Origin: Mantis religiosa
Lineage: Eukaryota; Arthropoda; Insecta; Mantodea; Mantidae
NCBI GenBank assembly: GCA_030765055.1
Contig: JAUKNK010000333.1
Span: forward strand, 524,001 to 588,000
Length of the DNA: 64,000 nucleotides
Reading direction: 5' to 3'
Within the stretch, counting starts at the first letter, position 1; each line of letters begins with the position of its first letter. Positions 23,801 to 40,400 of this stretch are shown one piece after another. Made by a program: the position numbers and the translations under genes. Under the pieces are notes generated by a model, which was not told the origin of the DNA, made no database searches, and saw only the letters and a list, made by a program, of their open reading frames with translations.

Positions 23801-26800
23801 GGCGATCAGGATGACTAAATGAACTCACAAATCACATAGATGTTAATGTTACTTCAGTATTCGCTGTGTTATTGCCATGAGATGGACGTTCTTGCAGATG
23901 GTGGCGATCAGGATGACTAAATGAACTCACAAATCACATAGATGTTAATGTTACTTCAGTAGACGCTGTGTTACTGCGATGAGATGGACGTTCTTGCAGA
24001 TGGTGGCGATCAGGATGACTAAATGAACTCACAAATCACATAGATGTTAATGTTAAGTCAGTTGACGCTGTGTTACTGCGATGAGATGGACGTTCTTGTA
24101 GATGGTGGCGATCAGGATGACTAAATGAACTCACAAATCACATAGATGTTAATGTTGCTTCAGTATTCGCTGTGTTACTGCCATGAGATGGACGTTCCTG
24201 TAGATGGTGGCGATCAGGATGACTAAATGAACTCACAAATCACATAGATGTTAATGTTACTTCAGTAGACGCTGTGTTACTGCCATGAGATGGACGTTCT
24301 TGTAGATGGTGGCGATCAGGATGACTAAATGAACTCACAAATCACATAGATGTTAATGTTACTTCAGTAGACGCTGTGTTACTGCGATGAGATGGACGTT
24401 CTTGTAGATGGTGGCGATCAGGATGACTAAATGAACTCACAAATCACATAGATGTTAATGTTGCTTCAGTATTCGCTGTGTTACTGCCATGAGATGGACG
24501 TTCTTGCAGATGGTGGCGATCAGGATGACTAAATGAACTCACAAATCACATAGATGTTAATGTTGCTTCAGTATTCGCTGTGTTACTGCCATGAGATGGA
24601 CATTCTTGCAGATGGTGGCGATCAGGATGACTAAATGAACTCACAAATCACATAGATGTTAATGTTCCTTCAGTATTCGCTGTGTTACTGCCATGAGATG
24701 GACGTTCTTGCAGAGGGTGGCGATCAGGATGACTAAATGAACTCACAAATCACATAGTTGTTAATGTTACTTCAGTATTCGCTGTGTTACTGCCATGAGA
24801 TGGACGTTCTTGTAGATGGTGGCGATCAGGATGTCTAAATGAACTCACAAATCACATAGATGTTAATGTTGCTTCAGTATTCGCTGTGTTACTGCCATGA
24901 GATGGACGTTCTTGCAGATGGTGGCGATCAGGATGACTAAATGAACTCACAAATCACATAGATGTTAATGTTGCTTCAGTATTCGCTGTGTTACTGCCAT
25001 GAGATGGACGTTCTTGCAGATGGTGGCGATCAGGATGACTAAATGAACTCACAAATCACATAGATGTTAATGTTGCTTCAGTATTCGCTGTGTTACTGCC
25101 ATGAGATGGACGTTCTTGTAGATGGTGGCGATCAGGATGACTAAATGAACTCACAAATCACATAGATGTTAATGTTACTTCAGTATTCGCTGTGTTACTG
25201 CCATGAGATGGACGTTCTTGCAGATGGTGGCGATCAGGATGACTAAATGAACTCACAAATCACATAGATGTTAATGTTACTTCAGTATTCGCTCTGTTAC
25301 TGCCATGAGATGGACGTTCTTGTAGATGGTGGCGATCAGGATGACTAAATGAACTCACAAATCACATAGATGTTAATGTTACTTCAGTATTCGCTGTGTT
25401 ACTGCGATGAGATGGACGTTCTTGCAGATGGTGGCGATCAGGATGACTAAATGAACTCACAAATCACATAGATGTTAATGTTACTTCAGTAGACGCTGTG
25501 TTACTGCGATTAGATGGACGTTATTGCAGATGGTGGCGATCAGGATGACTAAATGAACTCATAAATCACATAGACGTTAATGTTACTTCAGTAGACGCTG
25601 TGTTACTGCGATGAGATGGACGTTCTTGCAGATGGTGGCGATCAGGATGACTAAATGAACTCACAAATCACATAGATGTTAATGTTACTTCAGTATTCGC
25701 TGTGTTACTGCCATGAGATGGACGTTCTTGCAGATGGTGGCAATCAGGATGACTAAATGAACTCACAAATCGCATAGATGTTAATGTTGCTTCAGTATTC
25801 GCTGTGTTACTGCCATGAGATGGACGTTCTTGCAGATGGTGGCGATCAGGATGACTAAATGAACTCACAAATCACATAGATGTTAATGTTACTTCAGTAT
25901 TCGCTGTGTTATTGCCATGAGATGGACGTTCTTGCAGATGGTGGCGATCAGGATGACTAAATGAACTCACAAATCACATAGATGTTAATGTTACTTCAGT
26001 AGACGCTGTGTTACTGCGATGAGATGGACGTTCTTGCAGATGGTGGCGATCAGGATGACTAAATGAACTCACAAATCACATAGATGTTAATGTTACTTCA
26101 GTAGACGCTGTGTTACTGCGATGAGATGGACGTTCTTGTAGATGGTGGCGATCAGGATGACTAAATGAACTCACAAATCACATAGATGTTAATGTTGCTT
26201 CAGTAATCGCTGTGTTACTGCCATGAGATGGACGTTCTTGTAGATGGTGGCGATCAGGATGACTAAATGAACTCACAAATCACATAGATGTTAATGTTAC
26301 TTCAGTAGACGCTGTGTTACTGCCATGAGATGGACGTTCTTGTAGATGGTGGCGATCAGGATGACTAAATGAACTCACAAATCACATAGATGTTAATGTT
26401 ACTTCAGTAGACGCTGTGTTACTGCGATGAGATGGACGTTCTTGTAGATGGTGGCGATCAGGATGACTAAATGAACTCACAAATCACATAGATGTTAATG
26501 TTGCTTCAGTATTCGCTGTGTTACTGCCATGAGATGGACGTTCTTGCAGATGGTGGCGATCAGGATGACTAAATGAACTCACAAATCACATAGATGTTAA
26601 TGTTGCTTCAGTATTCGCTGTGTTACTGCCATGAGATGGACGTTCTTGCAGATGGTGGCGATCAGGATGACTAAATGAACTCACAAATCACATAGATGTT
26701 AATGTTACTTCAGTATTCGCTGTGTTACTGCCATGAGATGGACGTTCTTGCAGATGGTGGCGATCAGGATGACTAAATGAACTGACAAATCACACAGATG

Positions 26801-29800
26801 TTAATGTTACTTCAGTATTCGCTGTGTTACTGCCATGAGATGGACGTTCTTGTAGATGGTGGCGATCAGGATGACTAAATGAACTCACAAATCACATAGA
26901 TGTTAATGTTGCTTCAGTATTCGCTGTGTTACTGCCATGAGATGGACGTTCTTGCAGATGGTGGCGATCAGGATGACTAAATGAACTCACAAATCACATA
27001 GATGTTAATGTTGCTTCAGTATTCGCTGTGTTACTGCCATGAGATGGACGTTCTTGCAGATGGTGGCGATCAGGATGACTAAATGAACTCACAAATCACA
27101 TAGATGTTAATGTTACTTCAGTATTCGCTGTGTTACTGCCATGAGATGGACGTTCTTGCAGATGGTGGCGATCAGGATGACTAAATGAACTCACAAATCA
27201 CATAGATGTTAATGTTACTTCAGTATTCGCTGTGTTACTGCCATGAGATGGACGTTCTTGTAGATGGTGGCGATCAGGATGACTAAATGAACTCACAAAT
27301 CACATAGATGTTAATGTTACTTCCGTAGACGCTGTGTTACTGCGATGAGATGGACGTTCTTGTAGATGGTGGCGATCAGGATGACTAAATTGAACTCACA
27401 AATCACATAGATGTTAATGTTGCTTCAGTATTTGCTGTGTTACTGCCATGAGATGGATGTTCTTGCAGATGGTGGCGATCAGGATGACTAAATGAACTCA
27501 CAAATCACATAGATGTTAATGTTACTTCAGTATTCGCTGTGTTACTGCGATGAGATGGACGTTCTTGCAGATGGTGGCGATCAGGATGACTAAATGAACT
27601 CACAAATCACATAGATGTTAATGTTGCTTCAGTATTCGCTGTGTTACTGCCATGAGATGGACGTTCTTGCAGATGGTGGCGATCAGGATGACTAAATGAA
27701 CTCACAAATCACATAGATGTTAATGTTACTTCAGTATTCGCTGTGTTATTGCCATGAGATGGACGTTCTTGCAGATGGTGGCGATCAGGATGACTAAATG
27801 AACTCACAAATCACATAGATGTTAATGTTACTTCAGTAGACGCTGTGTTACTGCGATGAGATGGACGTTCTTGCAGATGGTGGCGATCAGGATGACTAAA
27901 TGAACTCACAAATCACATAGATGTTAATGTTACTTCAGTAGACGCTGTGTTACTGCGATGAGATGGACGTTCTTGTAGATGGTGGCGATCAGGATGACTA
28001 AATGAACTCACAAATCACATAGATGTTAATGTTGCTTCAGTATTCGCTGTGTTACTGCCATGAGATGGACGTTCTTGTAGATGGTGGCGATCAGGATGAC
28101 TAAATGAACTCACAAATCACATAGATGTTAATGTTACTTCAGTAGACGCTGTGTTACTGCCATGAGATGGACGTTCTTGTAGATGGTGGCGATCAGGATG
28201 ACTAAATGAACTCTCAAATCACATAGATGTTAATGTTACTTCAGTATTCGCTGTGTTACTGCCATGAGATGGACGTTCTTGTAGATGGTGGCGATCAGGA
28301 TGACTAAATGAACTCACAAATCACATAGATGTTAATGTTACTTCAGTATTCGCTGTGTTACTGCGATGAGATGGACGTTCTTGCAGATGGTGGCGATCAG
28401 GATGACTAAATGAACTCACAAATCACATAGATGTTAATGTTACTTCAGTAGACGCTGTGTTACTGCGATGAGATGGACGTTATTGCAGATGGTGGCGATC
28501 AGGATGACTAAATGAACTCACAAATCACATAGACGTTAATGTTACTTCAGTAGACGCTATGTTACTGCGATGAGATGGACGTTCTTGCAGATGGTGGCGA
28601 TCAGGATGACTAAATGAACTCACAAATCACATAGATGTTAATGTTACTTCAGTATTCGCTGTGTTACTGCCATGAGATGGACGTTCTTGCAGATGGTGGC
28701 GATCAGGATGACTAAATGAACTCACAAATCGCATAGATGTTAATGTTGCTTCAGTATTCGCTGTGTTACTGCCATGCGATGGACGTTCTTGCAGATGGTG
28801 GCGATCAGGATGACTAAATGAACTCACAAATCACATAGATGTTAATGTTACTTCAGTATTCGCTGTGTTATTGCCATGAGATGGACGTTCTTGCAGATGG
28901 TGGCGATCAGGATGACTAAATGAACTCACAAATCACATAGATGTTAATGTTACTTCAGTAGACGCTGTGTTACTGCGATGAGATGGACGTTCTTGCAGAT
29001 GGTGGCGATCAGGATGACTAAATGAACTCACAAATCACATAGATGTTAATGTTACTTCAGTAGACGCTGTGTTACTGCCATGAGATGGACGTTCTTGTAG
29101 ATGGTGGCGATCAGGATGACTAAATGAACTCACAAATCACATAGATGTTAATGTTACTTCAGTAGACGCGGTGTTACTGCGATGAGATGGACGTTCTTGT
29201 AGATGGTGGCGATCAGGATGACTAAATGAACTCACAAATCACATAGATGTTAATGTTGCTTCAGTATTCGCTGTGTTACTGCCATGAGATGGACGTTCTT
29301 GCAGATGGTGGCGATCAGGATGACTAAATGAACTCACAAATCACATAGATGTTAATGTTGCTTCAGTATTCGCTGTGCTACTGCCATGAGATGGACGTTC
29401 TTGCAGATGGTGGCGATCAGGATGACTAAATGAACTCACAAATCACATAGATGTTAATGTTCCTTCAGTATTCGCTGTGTTACTGCCATGAGATGGACGT
29501 TCTTGCAGAGGGTGGCGATCAGGATGACTAAATGAACTCACAAATCACATAGTTGTTAATGTTACTTCAGTATTCGCTGTTTTACTGCCATGAGATGGAC
29601 GTTCTTGTAGATGGTGGCGATCAGGATGACTAAATGAACTCACAAATCACATAGATGTTAATGTTGCTTCAGTATTCGCTGTGTTACTGCCATGAGATGG
29701 ACGTTCTTGCAGATGGTGGCGATCAGGATGACTAAATGAACTCACAAATCACATAGATGTTAATGTTGCTTCAGTATTCGCTGTGTTACTGCCATGAGAT

Positions 29801-30269
29801 GGACGTTCTTGCAGATGGTGGCGATCAGGATGACTAAATGAACTCACAAATCACATAGATGTTAATGTTACTTCAGTATTCGCTGTGTTACTGCCATGAG
29901 ATGGACGTTCTTGTAGATGGTGGCCATCAGGATGACTAAATGAACTCACAAATCACATAGATGTTAATGTTACTTCAGTATTCGCTGTGTTACTGCCATG
30001 AGATGGACGTTCTTGCAGATGGTGGCGATCAGGATGACTAAATGAACTCACAAATCACATAGATGTTAATGTTACTTCAGTATTCGCTGTGTTACTGCCA
30101 TGAGATGGACGTTCTTGTATATGGTGGCGATCAGGATGACTAAATGAACTCACAAATCACATAGATGTTAATGTTACTTCTTTATTCGCTGTGTTACTGC
30201 GATGAGATGGACGTTCTTGCAGATGGTGGCGATCAGGATGACTAAATGAACTCACAAATCACATAGATG

Positions 30270-33200
30270 TTAATGTTACTTCAGTAGACGCTGTGTTACT
30301 GCGATTAGATGGACGTTATTGCAGATGGTGGCGATCAGGATGACTAAATGAACTCACAAATCACATAGACGTTAATGTTACTTCAGTAGACGCTGTGTTA
30401 CTGCGATGAGATGGACGTTCTTGCAGATGGTGGCGATCAGGATGACTAAATGAACTCACAAATCACATAGATGTTAATGTTACTTCAGTATTCGCTGTGT
30501 TACTGCCATGAGATGGACGTTCTTGCAGATGGTGGCGATCAGGATGACTAAATGAACTCACAAATCGCATAGATGTTAATGTTGCTTCAGTATTCGCTGT
30601 GTTACTGCCATGAGATGGACGTTCTTGCAGATGGTGGCGATCAGGATGACTAAATGAACTCACAAATCACATAGATGTTAATGTTACTTCAGTATTCGCT
30701 GTGTTATTGCCATGAGATGGACGTTCTTGCAGATGGTGGCGATCAGGATGACTAAATGAACTCACAAATCACATAGATGTTAATGTTACTTCAGTAGACG
30801 CTGTGTTACTGCGATGAGATGGACGTTCTTGCAGATGGTGGCGATCAGGATGACTAAATGAACTCACAAATCACATAGATGTTAATGTTACTTCAGTAGA
30901 CGCTGTGTTACTGCGATGAGATGGACGTTCTTGTAGATGGTGGCGATCAGGATGACTAAATGAACTCACAAATCACATAGATGTTAATGTTGCTTCAGTA
31001 ATCGCTGTGTTACTGCCATGAGATGGACGTTCTTGTAGATGGTGGCGATCAGGATGACTAAATGAACTCACAAATCACATAGATGTTAATGTTACTTCAG
31101 TAGACGCTGTGTTACTGCCATGAGATGGACGTTCTTGTAGATGGTGGCGATCAAAATGACTAAATGAACTCACAAATCACATAGATGTTAATGTTACTTC
31201 AGTAGACGCTGTGTTACTGCGATGAGATGGACGTTCTTGTAGATGGTGGCGATCAGGATGACTAAATGAACTCACAAATCACATAGATGTTAATGTTGCT
31301 TCAGTATTCGCTGTGTTACTGCCATGAGATGGACGTTCTTGCAGATGGTGGCGATCAGGATGACTAAATGAACTCACAAATCACATAGATGTTAATGTTG
31401 CTTCAGTATTCGCTGTGTTACTGCCATGAGATGGACGTTCTTGCAGATGGTGGTGATCAGGATGACTAAATGAACTCACAAATCACATAGATGTTAATGT
31501 TCCTTCAGTATTCGCTGTGTTACTGCCATGAGATGGACGTTCTTGCAGATGGTGGCGATCAGGATGACAAAATGAACTCACAAATCACACAGATGTTAAT
31601 GTTGCTTCAGTATTCGCTGTGTTACTGCCATGAGATGGACGTTCTTGTAGATGGTGGCGATCAGGATGACTAAATGAACTCACAAATCACATAGATGTTA
31701 ATGTTGCTTCAGTATTCGCTGTGTTACTGCCATGAGATGGACGTTCTTGCAGATGGTGGCGATCAGGATGACTAAATGAACTCACAAATCACATAGATGT
31801 TAATGTTGCTTCAGTATTCGCTGTGTTACTGCCAAGAGATGGACGTTCTTGCAGATGGTGGCGATCAGGATGACTAAATGAACTCACAAATCACATAGAT
31901 GTTAATGTTACTTCAGTATTCGCTGTGTTACTGCCATGAGATGGACGTTCTTGCAGATGGTGGCGATCAGGATGACTAAATGAACTCACAAATCACATAG
32001 ATGTTAATGTTACTTCAGTATTCGCTGTATTACTGCCATGAGATGGACGTTCTTGTAGATGGTGGCGATCAGGATGACTAAATGAACTCACAAATCACAT
32101 AGATGTTAATGTTACTTCCGTAGACGCTGTGTTACTGCGATGAGATGGACGTTCTTGCAGATGGTGGCGATCAGGATGACTAAATGAACTCACAAATCAC
32201 ATAGATGTTAATGTTGCTTCAGTATTCGCTGTGTTACTGCCATGAGATGGACGTTCTTGCAGATGGTGGCGATCAGGATGACTAAATGAACTCACAAATC
32301 ACATAGATGTTAATGTTACTTCAGTATTCGCTGTGTTATTGCCATGAGATGGACGTTCTTGCAGATGGTGGCGATCAGGATGACTAAATGAACTCACAAA
32401 TCACATAGATGTTAATGTTACTTCAGTAGACGCTGTGTTACTGCGATGAGATGGACGTTCTTGCAGATGGTGGCGATCAGGATGACTAAATGAACTCACA
32501 AATCACATAGATGTTAATGTTACTTCAGTAGACGCTGTGTTACTGCGATGAGATGGACGTTCTTGTAGATGGTGGCGATCAGGATGACTAAATGAACTCA
32601 CAAATCACATAGATGTTAATGTTACTTCAGTAGACGCTGTGTTACTGCGATTAGATGGACGTTATTGCAGATGGTGGCGATCAGGATGACTAAATGAACT
32701 CACAAATCACATAGACGTTAATGTTACTTCAGTAGACGCTGTGTTACTGCGATGAGATGGACGTTCTTGCAGATGGTGGCGATCAGGATGACTAAATGAA
32801 CTCACAAATCACATAGATGTTAATGTTACTTCAGTATTCGCTGTGTTACTGCCATGAGATGGACGTTCTTGCAGATGGTGGCGATCAGGATGACTAAATG
32901 AACTCACAAATCGCATAGATGTTAATGTTGCTTCAGTATTCGCTGTGTTACTGCCATGAGATGGACGTTCTTGCAGATGGTGGCGATCAGGATGACTAAA
33001 TGAACTCACAAATCACATAGATGTTAATGTTACTTCAGTATTCGCTGTGTTATTGCCATGAGATGGACGTTCTTGCAGATGGTGGCGATCAGGATGACTA
33101 AATGAACTCACAAATCACATAGACGTTAATGTTACTTCAGTAGACGCTGTGTTACTGCGATGAGATGGACGTTCTTGCAGATGGTGGCGATCAGGATGAC

Positions 33201-34490
33201 TAAATGAACTCACAAATCACATAGATGTTAATGTTACCTCAGTAGACGCTGTGTTACTGCGATGAGATGGACGTTCTTGTAGATGGTGGCGATCAGGATG
33301 ACTAAATGAACTCACAAATCACATAGATGTTAATGTTGCTTCAGTAATCGCTGTGTTACTGCCATGAGATGGACGTTCTTGTAGATGGTGGCGATCAGGA
33401 TGACTAAATGAACTCACAAATCACATAGATGTTAATGTTACTTCAGTAGACGCTGTGTTACTGCCATGAGATGGACGTTCTTGTAGATGGTGGCGATCAG
33501 GATGACTAAATGAACTCACAAATCACATAGATGTTAATGTTACTTCAGTAGACGCTGTGTTACTGCGATGAGATGGACGTTCTTGTAGATGGTGGCGATC
33601 AGGATGACTAAATGAACTCACAAATCACATAGATGTTAATGTTGCTTCAGTATTCGCTGTGTTACTGCCATGAGATGGACGTTCTTGCAGATGGTGGCGA
33701 TCAGGATGACTAAATGAACTCACAAATCACATAGATGTTAATGTTGCTTCAGTATTCGCTGTGTTACTGCCATGAGATGGACGTTCTTGCAGATGGTGGT
33801 GATCAGGATGACTAAATGAACTCACAAATCACATAGATGTTAATGTTCCTTCAGTATTCGCTGTGTTACTGCCATGAGATGGACGTTCTTGCAGATGGTG
33901 GCGATCAGGATGACTAAATGAACTCACAAATCACACAGATGTTAATGTTGCTTCAGTATTCGCTGTGTTACTGCCATGAGATGGACGTTCTTGTAGATGG
34001 TGGCGATCAGGATGACTAAATGAACTCACAAATCACATAGATGTTAATGTTGCTTCAGTATTCGCTGTGTTACTGCCATGAGATGGACGTTCTTGCAGAT
34101 GGTGGCGATCAGGATGACTAAATGAACTCACAAATCACATAGATGTTAATGTTGCTTCAGTATTCGCTGTGTTACTGCCAAGAGATGGACGTTCTTGCAG
34201 ATGGTGGCGATCAGGATGACTAAATGAACTCACAAATCACATAGATGTTAATGTTACTTCAGTATTCGCTGTGTTACTGCCATGAGATGGACGTTCTTGC
34301 AGATGGTGGCGATCAGGATGACTAAATGAACTCACAAATCACATAGATGTTAATGTTACTTCAGTATTCGCTGTGTTACTGCCATGAGATGGACGTTCTT
34401 GTAGATGGTGGCGATCAGGATGACTAAATGAACTCACAAATCACATAGATGTTAATGTTACTTCCGTAGACGCTGTGTTACTGCGATGAG
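30270..34490 (+). repeat. Higher-order repeat with 23-monomer (2,346-bp) period
   Basis: About 30270-32140 recurs at about 32616-34490. Shared rare variants are GATTAGATGG (30302 and 32648), TGGTGATCAG (31451 and 33797), CCAAGAGATGG (31832 and 34178) and ACTTCCGTAGACG (32115 and 34461). The same 2,346-base offset also links 20181 and 22527 through CAGTAATCG. Confidence 0.85.
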
Positions 34491-37400
34491 ATGGACGTTC
34501 TTGTAGATGGTGGCGATCAGGATGACTAAATGAACTCACAAATCACATAGATGTTAATGTTGCTTCAGTATTTGCTGTGTTACTGCCATGAGATGGATGT
34601 TCTTGCAGATGGTGGCGATCAGGATGACTAAATGAACTCACAAATCACATAGATGTTAATGTTGCTTCAGTATTCGCTGTGTTACTGCGATGAGATGGAC
34701 GTTCTTGCAGATGGTGGCGATCAGGATGACTAAATGAACTCACAAATCACATAGATGTTAATGTTGCTTCAGTATTCGCTGTGTTACTGCCATGAGATGG
34801 ACGTTCTTGCAGATGGTGGCGATCAGGATGACTAAATGAACTCACAAATCACATAGATGTTAATGTTACTTCAGTATTCGCTGTGTTATTGCCATGAGAT
34901 GGACGTTCTTGCAGATGGTGGCGATCAGGATGACTAAATGAACTCACAAATCACATAGATGTTAATGTTACTTCAGTAGACGCTGTGTTACTGCGATGAG
35001 ATGGACGTTCTTGCAGATGGTGGCGATCAGGATGACTAAATGAACTCACAAATCACATAGATGTTAATGTTGCTTCAGTATTCGCTGTGTTACTGCCATG
35101 AGATGGACGTTCTTGTAGATGGTGGCGATCAGGATGACTAAATGAACTCACAAATCACATAGCTGTTAATGTTACTTCAGTAGACGCTGTGTTACTGCCA
35201 TGAGATGGACGTTCTTGCAGATGGTGGCGATCAGGATGACTAAATGAACTCACAAATCACATAGATGTTAATGTTACTTCAGTATTCGCTGTTGTTACTG
35301 CCATGAGATGGACGTTCTTGCAGATGGTGGCGATCAGGATGACTAAATGAACTCACAAATCACATAGATGTTAATGTTACTTCAGTATTCGCTGTGTTAC
35401 TGCCATGAGATGGACGTTTTTGTAGATGGTGGCGATCAGGATGACTAAATGAACTCACAAATCACATAGATGTTAATGTTACTTCAGTATTCGCTGTGTT
35501 ACTGCGATGAGATGGACGTTCTTGCAGATGGTGGCGATCAGGATGACTAAATGAACTCACAAATCACATAGATGTTAATGTTACTTCAGTAGACGCTGTG
35601 TTACTGCGATGAGATGGACGTTATTGCAGATGGTGGCGATCAGGATGACTAAATGAACTCACAAATCACATAGACGTTAATGTTACTTCAGTAGACGCTG
35701 TGTTGCTGCGATGAGATGGACGTTCTTGCAGATGGTGGCGATCAGGATGACTAAATGAACTCACAAATCACATAGATGTTAATGTTACTTCAGAATTCGC
35801 TGTGTTACTGCCATGAGATGGACGTTCTTGCAGATGGTGGCGATCAGGATGACTAAATGAACTCACAAATCGCATAGATGTTAATGTTGCTTCAGTATTC
35901 GCTGTGTTACTGCCATGAGATGGACGTTCTTGCAGATGGTGGCGATCAGGATGACTAAATGAACTCACAAATCACATAGATGTTAATGTTACTTCAGTAT
36001 TCGCTGTGTTATTGCCATGAGATGGACGTTCTTGCAGATGGTGGCGATCAGGATGACTAAATGAACTCACAAATCACATAGATGTTAATGTTACTTCAGT
36101 AGACGCTGTGTTACTGCGATGAGATGGACGTTCTTGCAGATGGTGGCGATCAGGATGACTAAATGAACTCACAATCACATATATGTTAATGTTGCTTCAG
36201 TAATCGCTGTGTTACTGCCATGAGATGGACGTTCTTGTAGATGGTGGCGATCAGGATGACTAAATGAACTCACAAATCACATAGATGTTAATGTTACTTC
36301 AGTAGACGCTGTGTTACTGCCATGAGATGGACGTTCTTGTAGATGGTGGCGATCAGGATGACTAAATGAACTCACAAATCACATAGATGTTAATGTTACT
36401 TCAGTATTCGCTGTGTTACTGCGATGAGATGGACGTTCTTGTAGATGGTGGCGATCAGGATGACTAAATGAACTCACAAATCACATAGATGTTAATGTTA
36501 CTTCAGTAGACGCTGTGTTACTGCGATGAGATGGACGTTCTTGCAGATGGTGGCGATCAGGATGACTAAATGAACTCACAAATCACATAGATGTTAATGT
36601 TACTTCAGTAGACGCTGTGTTACTGCGATGAGATGGACGTTCTTGTAGATGGTGGCGATCAGGATGACTAAATGAACTCACAAATCACATAGATGTTAAT
36701 GTTGCTTCAGTATTCGCTGTGTTACTGCCATGAGATGGACGTTCTTGTAGATGGTGGCGATCAGGATGACTAAATGAACTCACAAATCACATAGATGTTA
36801 CTGTTACTTCAGTAGACGCTGTGTTACTGCCATGAGATGGACGTTCTTGTAGATGGTGGCGATCAGGATGACTAAATGAACTCACAAATCACATAGATGT
36901 TAATGTTACTTCAGTAGACGCTGTGTTACTGCGATGAGATGGACGTTCTTGTAGATGGTGGCGATCAGGATGACTAAATGAACTCACAAATCACATAGAT
37001 GTTAATGTTGCTTCAGTATTCGCTGTGTTACTGCGATGAGATGGACGTTCTTGCAGATGGTGGCGATCAGGATGACTAAATGAACTCACAAATCACATAG
37101 ATGTTAATGTTGCTTCAGTATTCGCTGTGTTACCGCCATGAGATGGACGTTCTTGCAGATGGTGGCGATCAGTATGACTAAATGAACTCACAAATCACAT
37201 AGTTGTTAATGTTACTTCAGTAGACGCTGTGTTACTGCCATGAGGTGGACGTTCTTGTAGATGGTGGCGATCAGGATGACTAAATGAACTCACAAATCAC
37301 ATAGATGTTAATGTTACTTCAGTATTCGCTGTGTTACTGCCATGAGATGGACGTTCTTGCAGATGGTGGCGATCAGGATGACTAAATGAACTCACAAATC

Positions 37401-40400
37401 ACATAGATGTTAATGTTGCTTCAGTATTCGCTGTGTTACTGCCATGAGATGGACGTTCTTGCAGATGGTGGCGATCAGGATGACTAAATGAACTCACAAA
37501 TCACATAGACGTTAATGTTACTTCAGTAGACGCTGTGTTACTGCGATGAGATGGACGTTCTTGCAGATGGTGGCGATCAGGATGACTAAATGAACTCACA
37601 AATCACATAGATGTTAATGTTCCTTCAGTATTCGCTGTGTTACTGCCATGAGATGGACGTTCTTGCAGATGGTGGCGATCAGGATGACTAAATGAACTCA
37701 CAAATCGCATAGATGTTAATGTTGCTTCAGTATTCGCTGTGTTACTGCCATGAGATGGACGTTCTTGCAGATGGTGGCGATCAGGATGGCTAAATGAGCT
37801 CACAAATCACATAGATGTTAATGTTACTTCAGTATTCGCTGTGTTATTGCCATGAGATGGACGTTCTTGCAGATGGTGGCGATCAGGATGACTAAATGAA
37901 CTCACAAATCACATAGATGTTAATGTTACTTCAGTAGACGCTGTGTTACTGCGATGAGATGGACGTTCTTGCAGATGGTGGCGATCAGGATGACTAAATG
38001 AACTCACAAATCACATAGATGTTAATGTTACTTCAGTAGACGCTGTGTTACTGCGATGAGATGGACGTTCTTGTAGATGGTGGCGATCAGGATGACTAAA
38101 TGAACTCACAAATCACATAGATGTTAATGTTGCTTCAGTAATCGCTGTGTTACTGCCATGAGATGGACGTTCTTGTAGATGTTGGCGATCAGGATGACTA
38201 AATGAACTCACAAATCACATAGATGTTAATGTTACTTCAGTAGACGCTGTGTTACTGCCATGAGATGGACGTTCTTGTAGATGGTGGCGATCAGGATGAC
38301 TAAATGAACTCACAAATCACATAGATGTTAATGTTACTTCAGTAGACGCTGTGTTACTGCGATGAGATGGACGTTCTTGTAGATGGTGGCGATCAGGATG
38401 ACTAAATGAACTCACAAATCACATAGATGTTAATGTTGCTTCAGTATTCGCTGTGTTACTGCCATGAGATGGACGTTCTTGCAGATGGTGGCGATCAGGA
38501 TGACTAAATGAACTCACAAATCACATAGATGTTAATGTTGCTTCAGTATTCGCTGTGTTACTGCCATGAGATGGACGTTCTTGCAGATGGTGGCGATCAG
38601 GATGACTAAATGAACTCACAAATCACATAGATGTTAATGTTACTTCAGTATTCGCTGTGTTACTGCCATGAGATGGACGTTCTTGCAGATGGTGGCGATC
38701 AGGATGACTAAATGAACTCACAAATCACACAGATGTTAATGTTACTTCAGTATTCGCTGTGTTACTGCCATGAGATGGACGTTCTTGTAGATGGTGGCGA
38801 TCAGGATGACTAAATGAACTCACAAATCACATAGATGTTAATGTTGCTTCAGTATTCGCTGTGTTACTGCCATGAGATGGACGTTCTTGCAGATGGTGGC
38901 GATCAGGATGACTAAATGAACTCACAAATCACATAGATGTTAATGTTACTTCAGTATTCGCTGTGTTACTGCCATGAGATGGACGTTCTTGCAGATGGTG
39001 GCGATCAGGATGACTAAATGAACTCACAAATCACATAGATGTTAATGTTACTTCAGTATTCGCTGTGTTACTGCCATGAGATGGACGTTCTTGTAGATGG
39101 TGGCGATCAGGATGACTAAATGAACTCACAAATCACATAGATGTTAATGTTACTTCCGTAGACGCTGTGTTACTGCGATGAGATGGACGTTCTTGTAGAT
39201 GGTGGCGATCAGGATGACTAAATGAACTCACAAATCACATAGATGTTAATGTTGCTTCAGTATTTGCTGTGTTACTGCCATGAGATGGATGTTCTTGCAG
39301 ATGGTGGCGATCAGGATGACTAAATGAACTCACAAATCACATAGATGTTAATGCTACTTCAGTATTCGCTGTGTTACTGCGATGAGATGGACGTTCTTGC
39401 AGATGGTGGCGATCAGGATGACTAAATGAACTCACAAATCACATAGATGTTAATGTTGCTTCAGTATTCGCTGTGTTACTGCCATGAGATGGACGTTCTT
39501 GCAGATGGTGGCGATCAGGATGACTAAATGAACTCACAAATCACATAGATGTTAATGTTACTTCAGTATTCGCTGTGTTATTGCCATGAGATGGACGTTC
39601 TTGCAGATGGTGGCGATCAGGATGACTAAATGAACTCACAAATCACATAGATGTTAATGTTACTTCAGTAGACGCTGTGTTACTGCGATGAGATGGACGT
39701 TCTTGCAGATGGTGGCGATCAGGATGACTAAATGAACTCACAAATCACATAGATGTTAATGTTACTTCAGTAGACGCTGTGTTACTGCGATGAGATGGAC
39801 GTTCTTGTAGATGTTGGCGATCAGGATGACTAAATGAACTCACAAATCACATAGATGTTAATGTTGCTTCAGTATTCGCTGTGTTACTGCCATGAGATGG
39901 ACGTTCTTGTAGATGGTGGCGATCAGGATGACTAAATGAACTCACAAATCACATAGATGTTAATGTTACTTCAGTAGACGCTGTGTTACTGCCATGAGAT
40001 GGACGTTCTTGTAGATGGTGGCGATCAGGATGACTAAATGAACTCACAAATCACATAGATGTTAATGTTACTTCAGTATTCGCTGTGTTACTGCCATGAG
40101 ATGGACGTTCTTGCAGATGGTGGCGATCAGGATGACTAATTGAACTCAAAAATCACATAGATGTTAATGTTACTTCAGTATTCGCTGTGTTACTGCCATG
40201 AGATGGACGTTCTTGTAGATGGTGGCGATCAGGATGACTAAATGAACTCACAAATCACATAGATGTTAATGTTACTTCAGTATTCGCTGTGTTACTGCGA
40301 TGAGATGGACGTTCTTGCAGATGGTGGCGATCAGGATGACTAAATGAACTCACAAATCACATAGATGTTAATGTTACTTCAGTAGACGCTGTGTTACTGC

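Noticed and set aside
31491..31673. 60-codon plus-strand frame in the array
   Set aside because: It arises from a single base change (GATGACAAAATG at 31565) within two monomers and is not conserved in other units.
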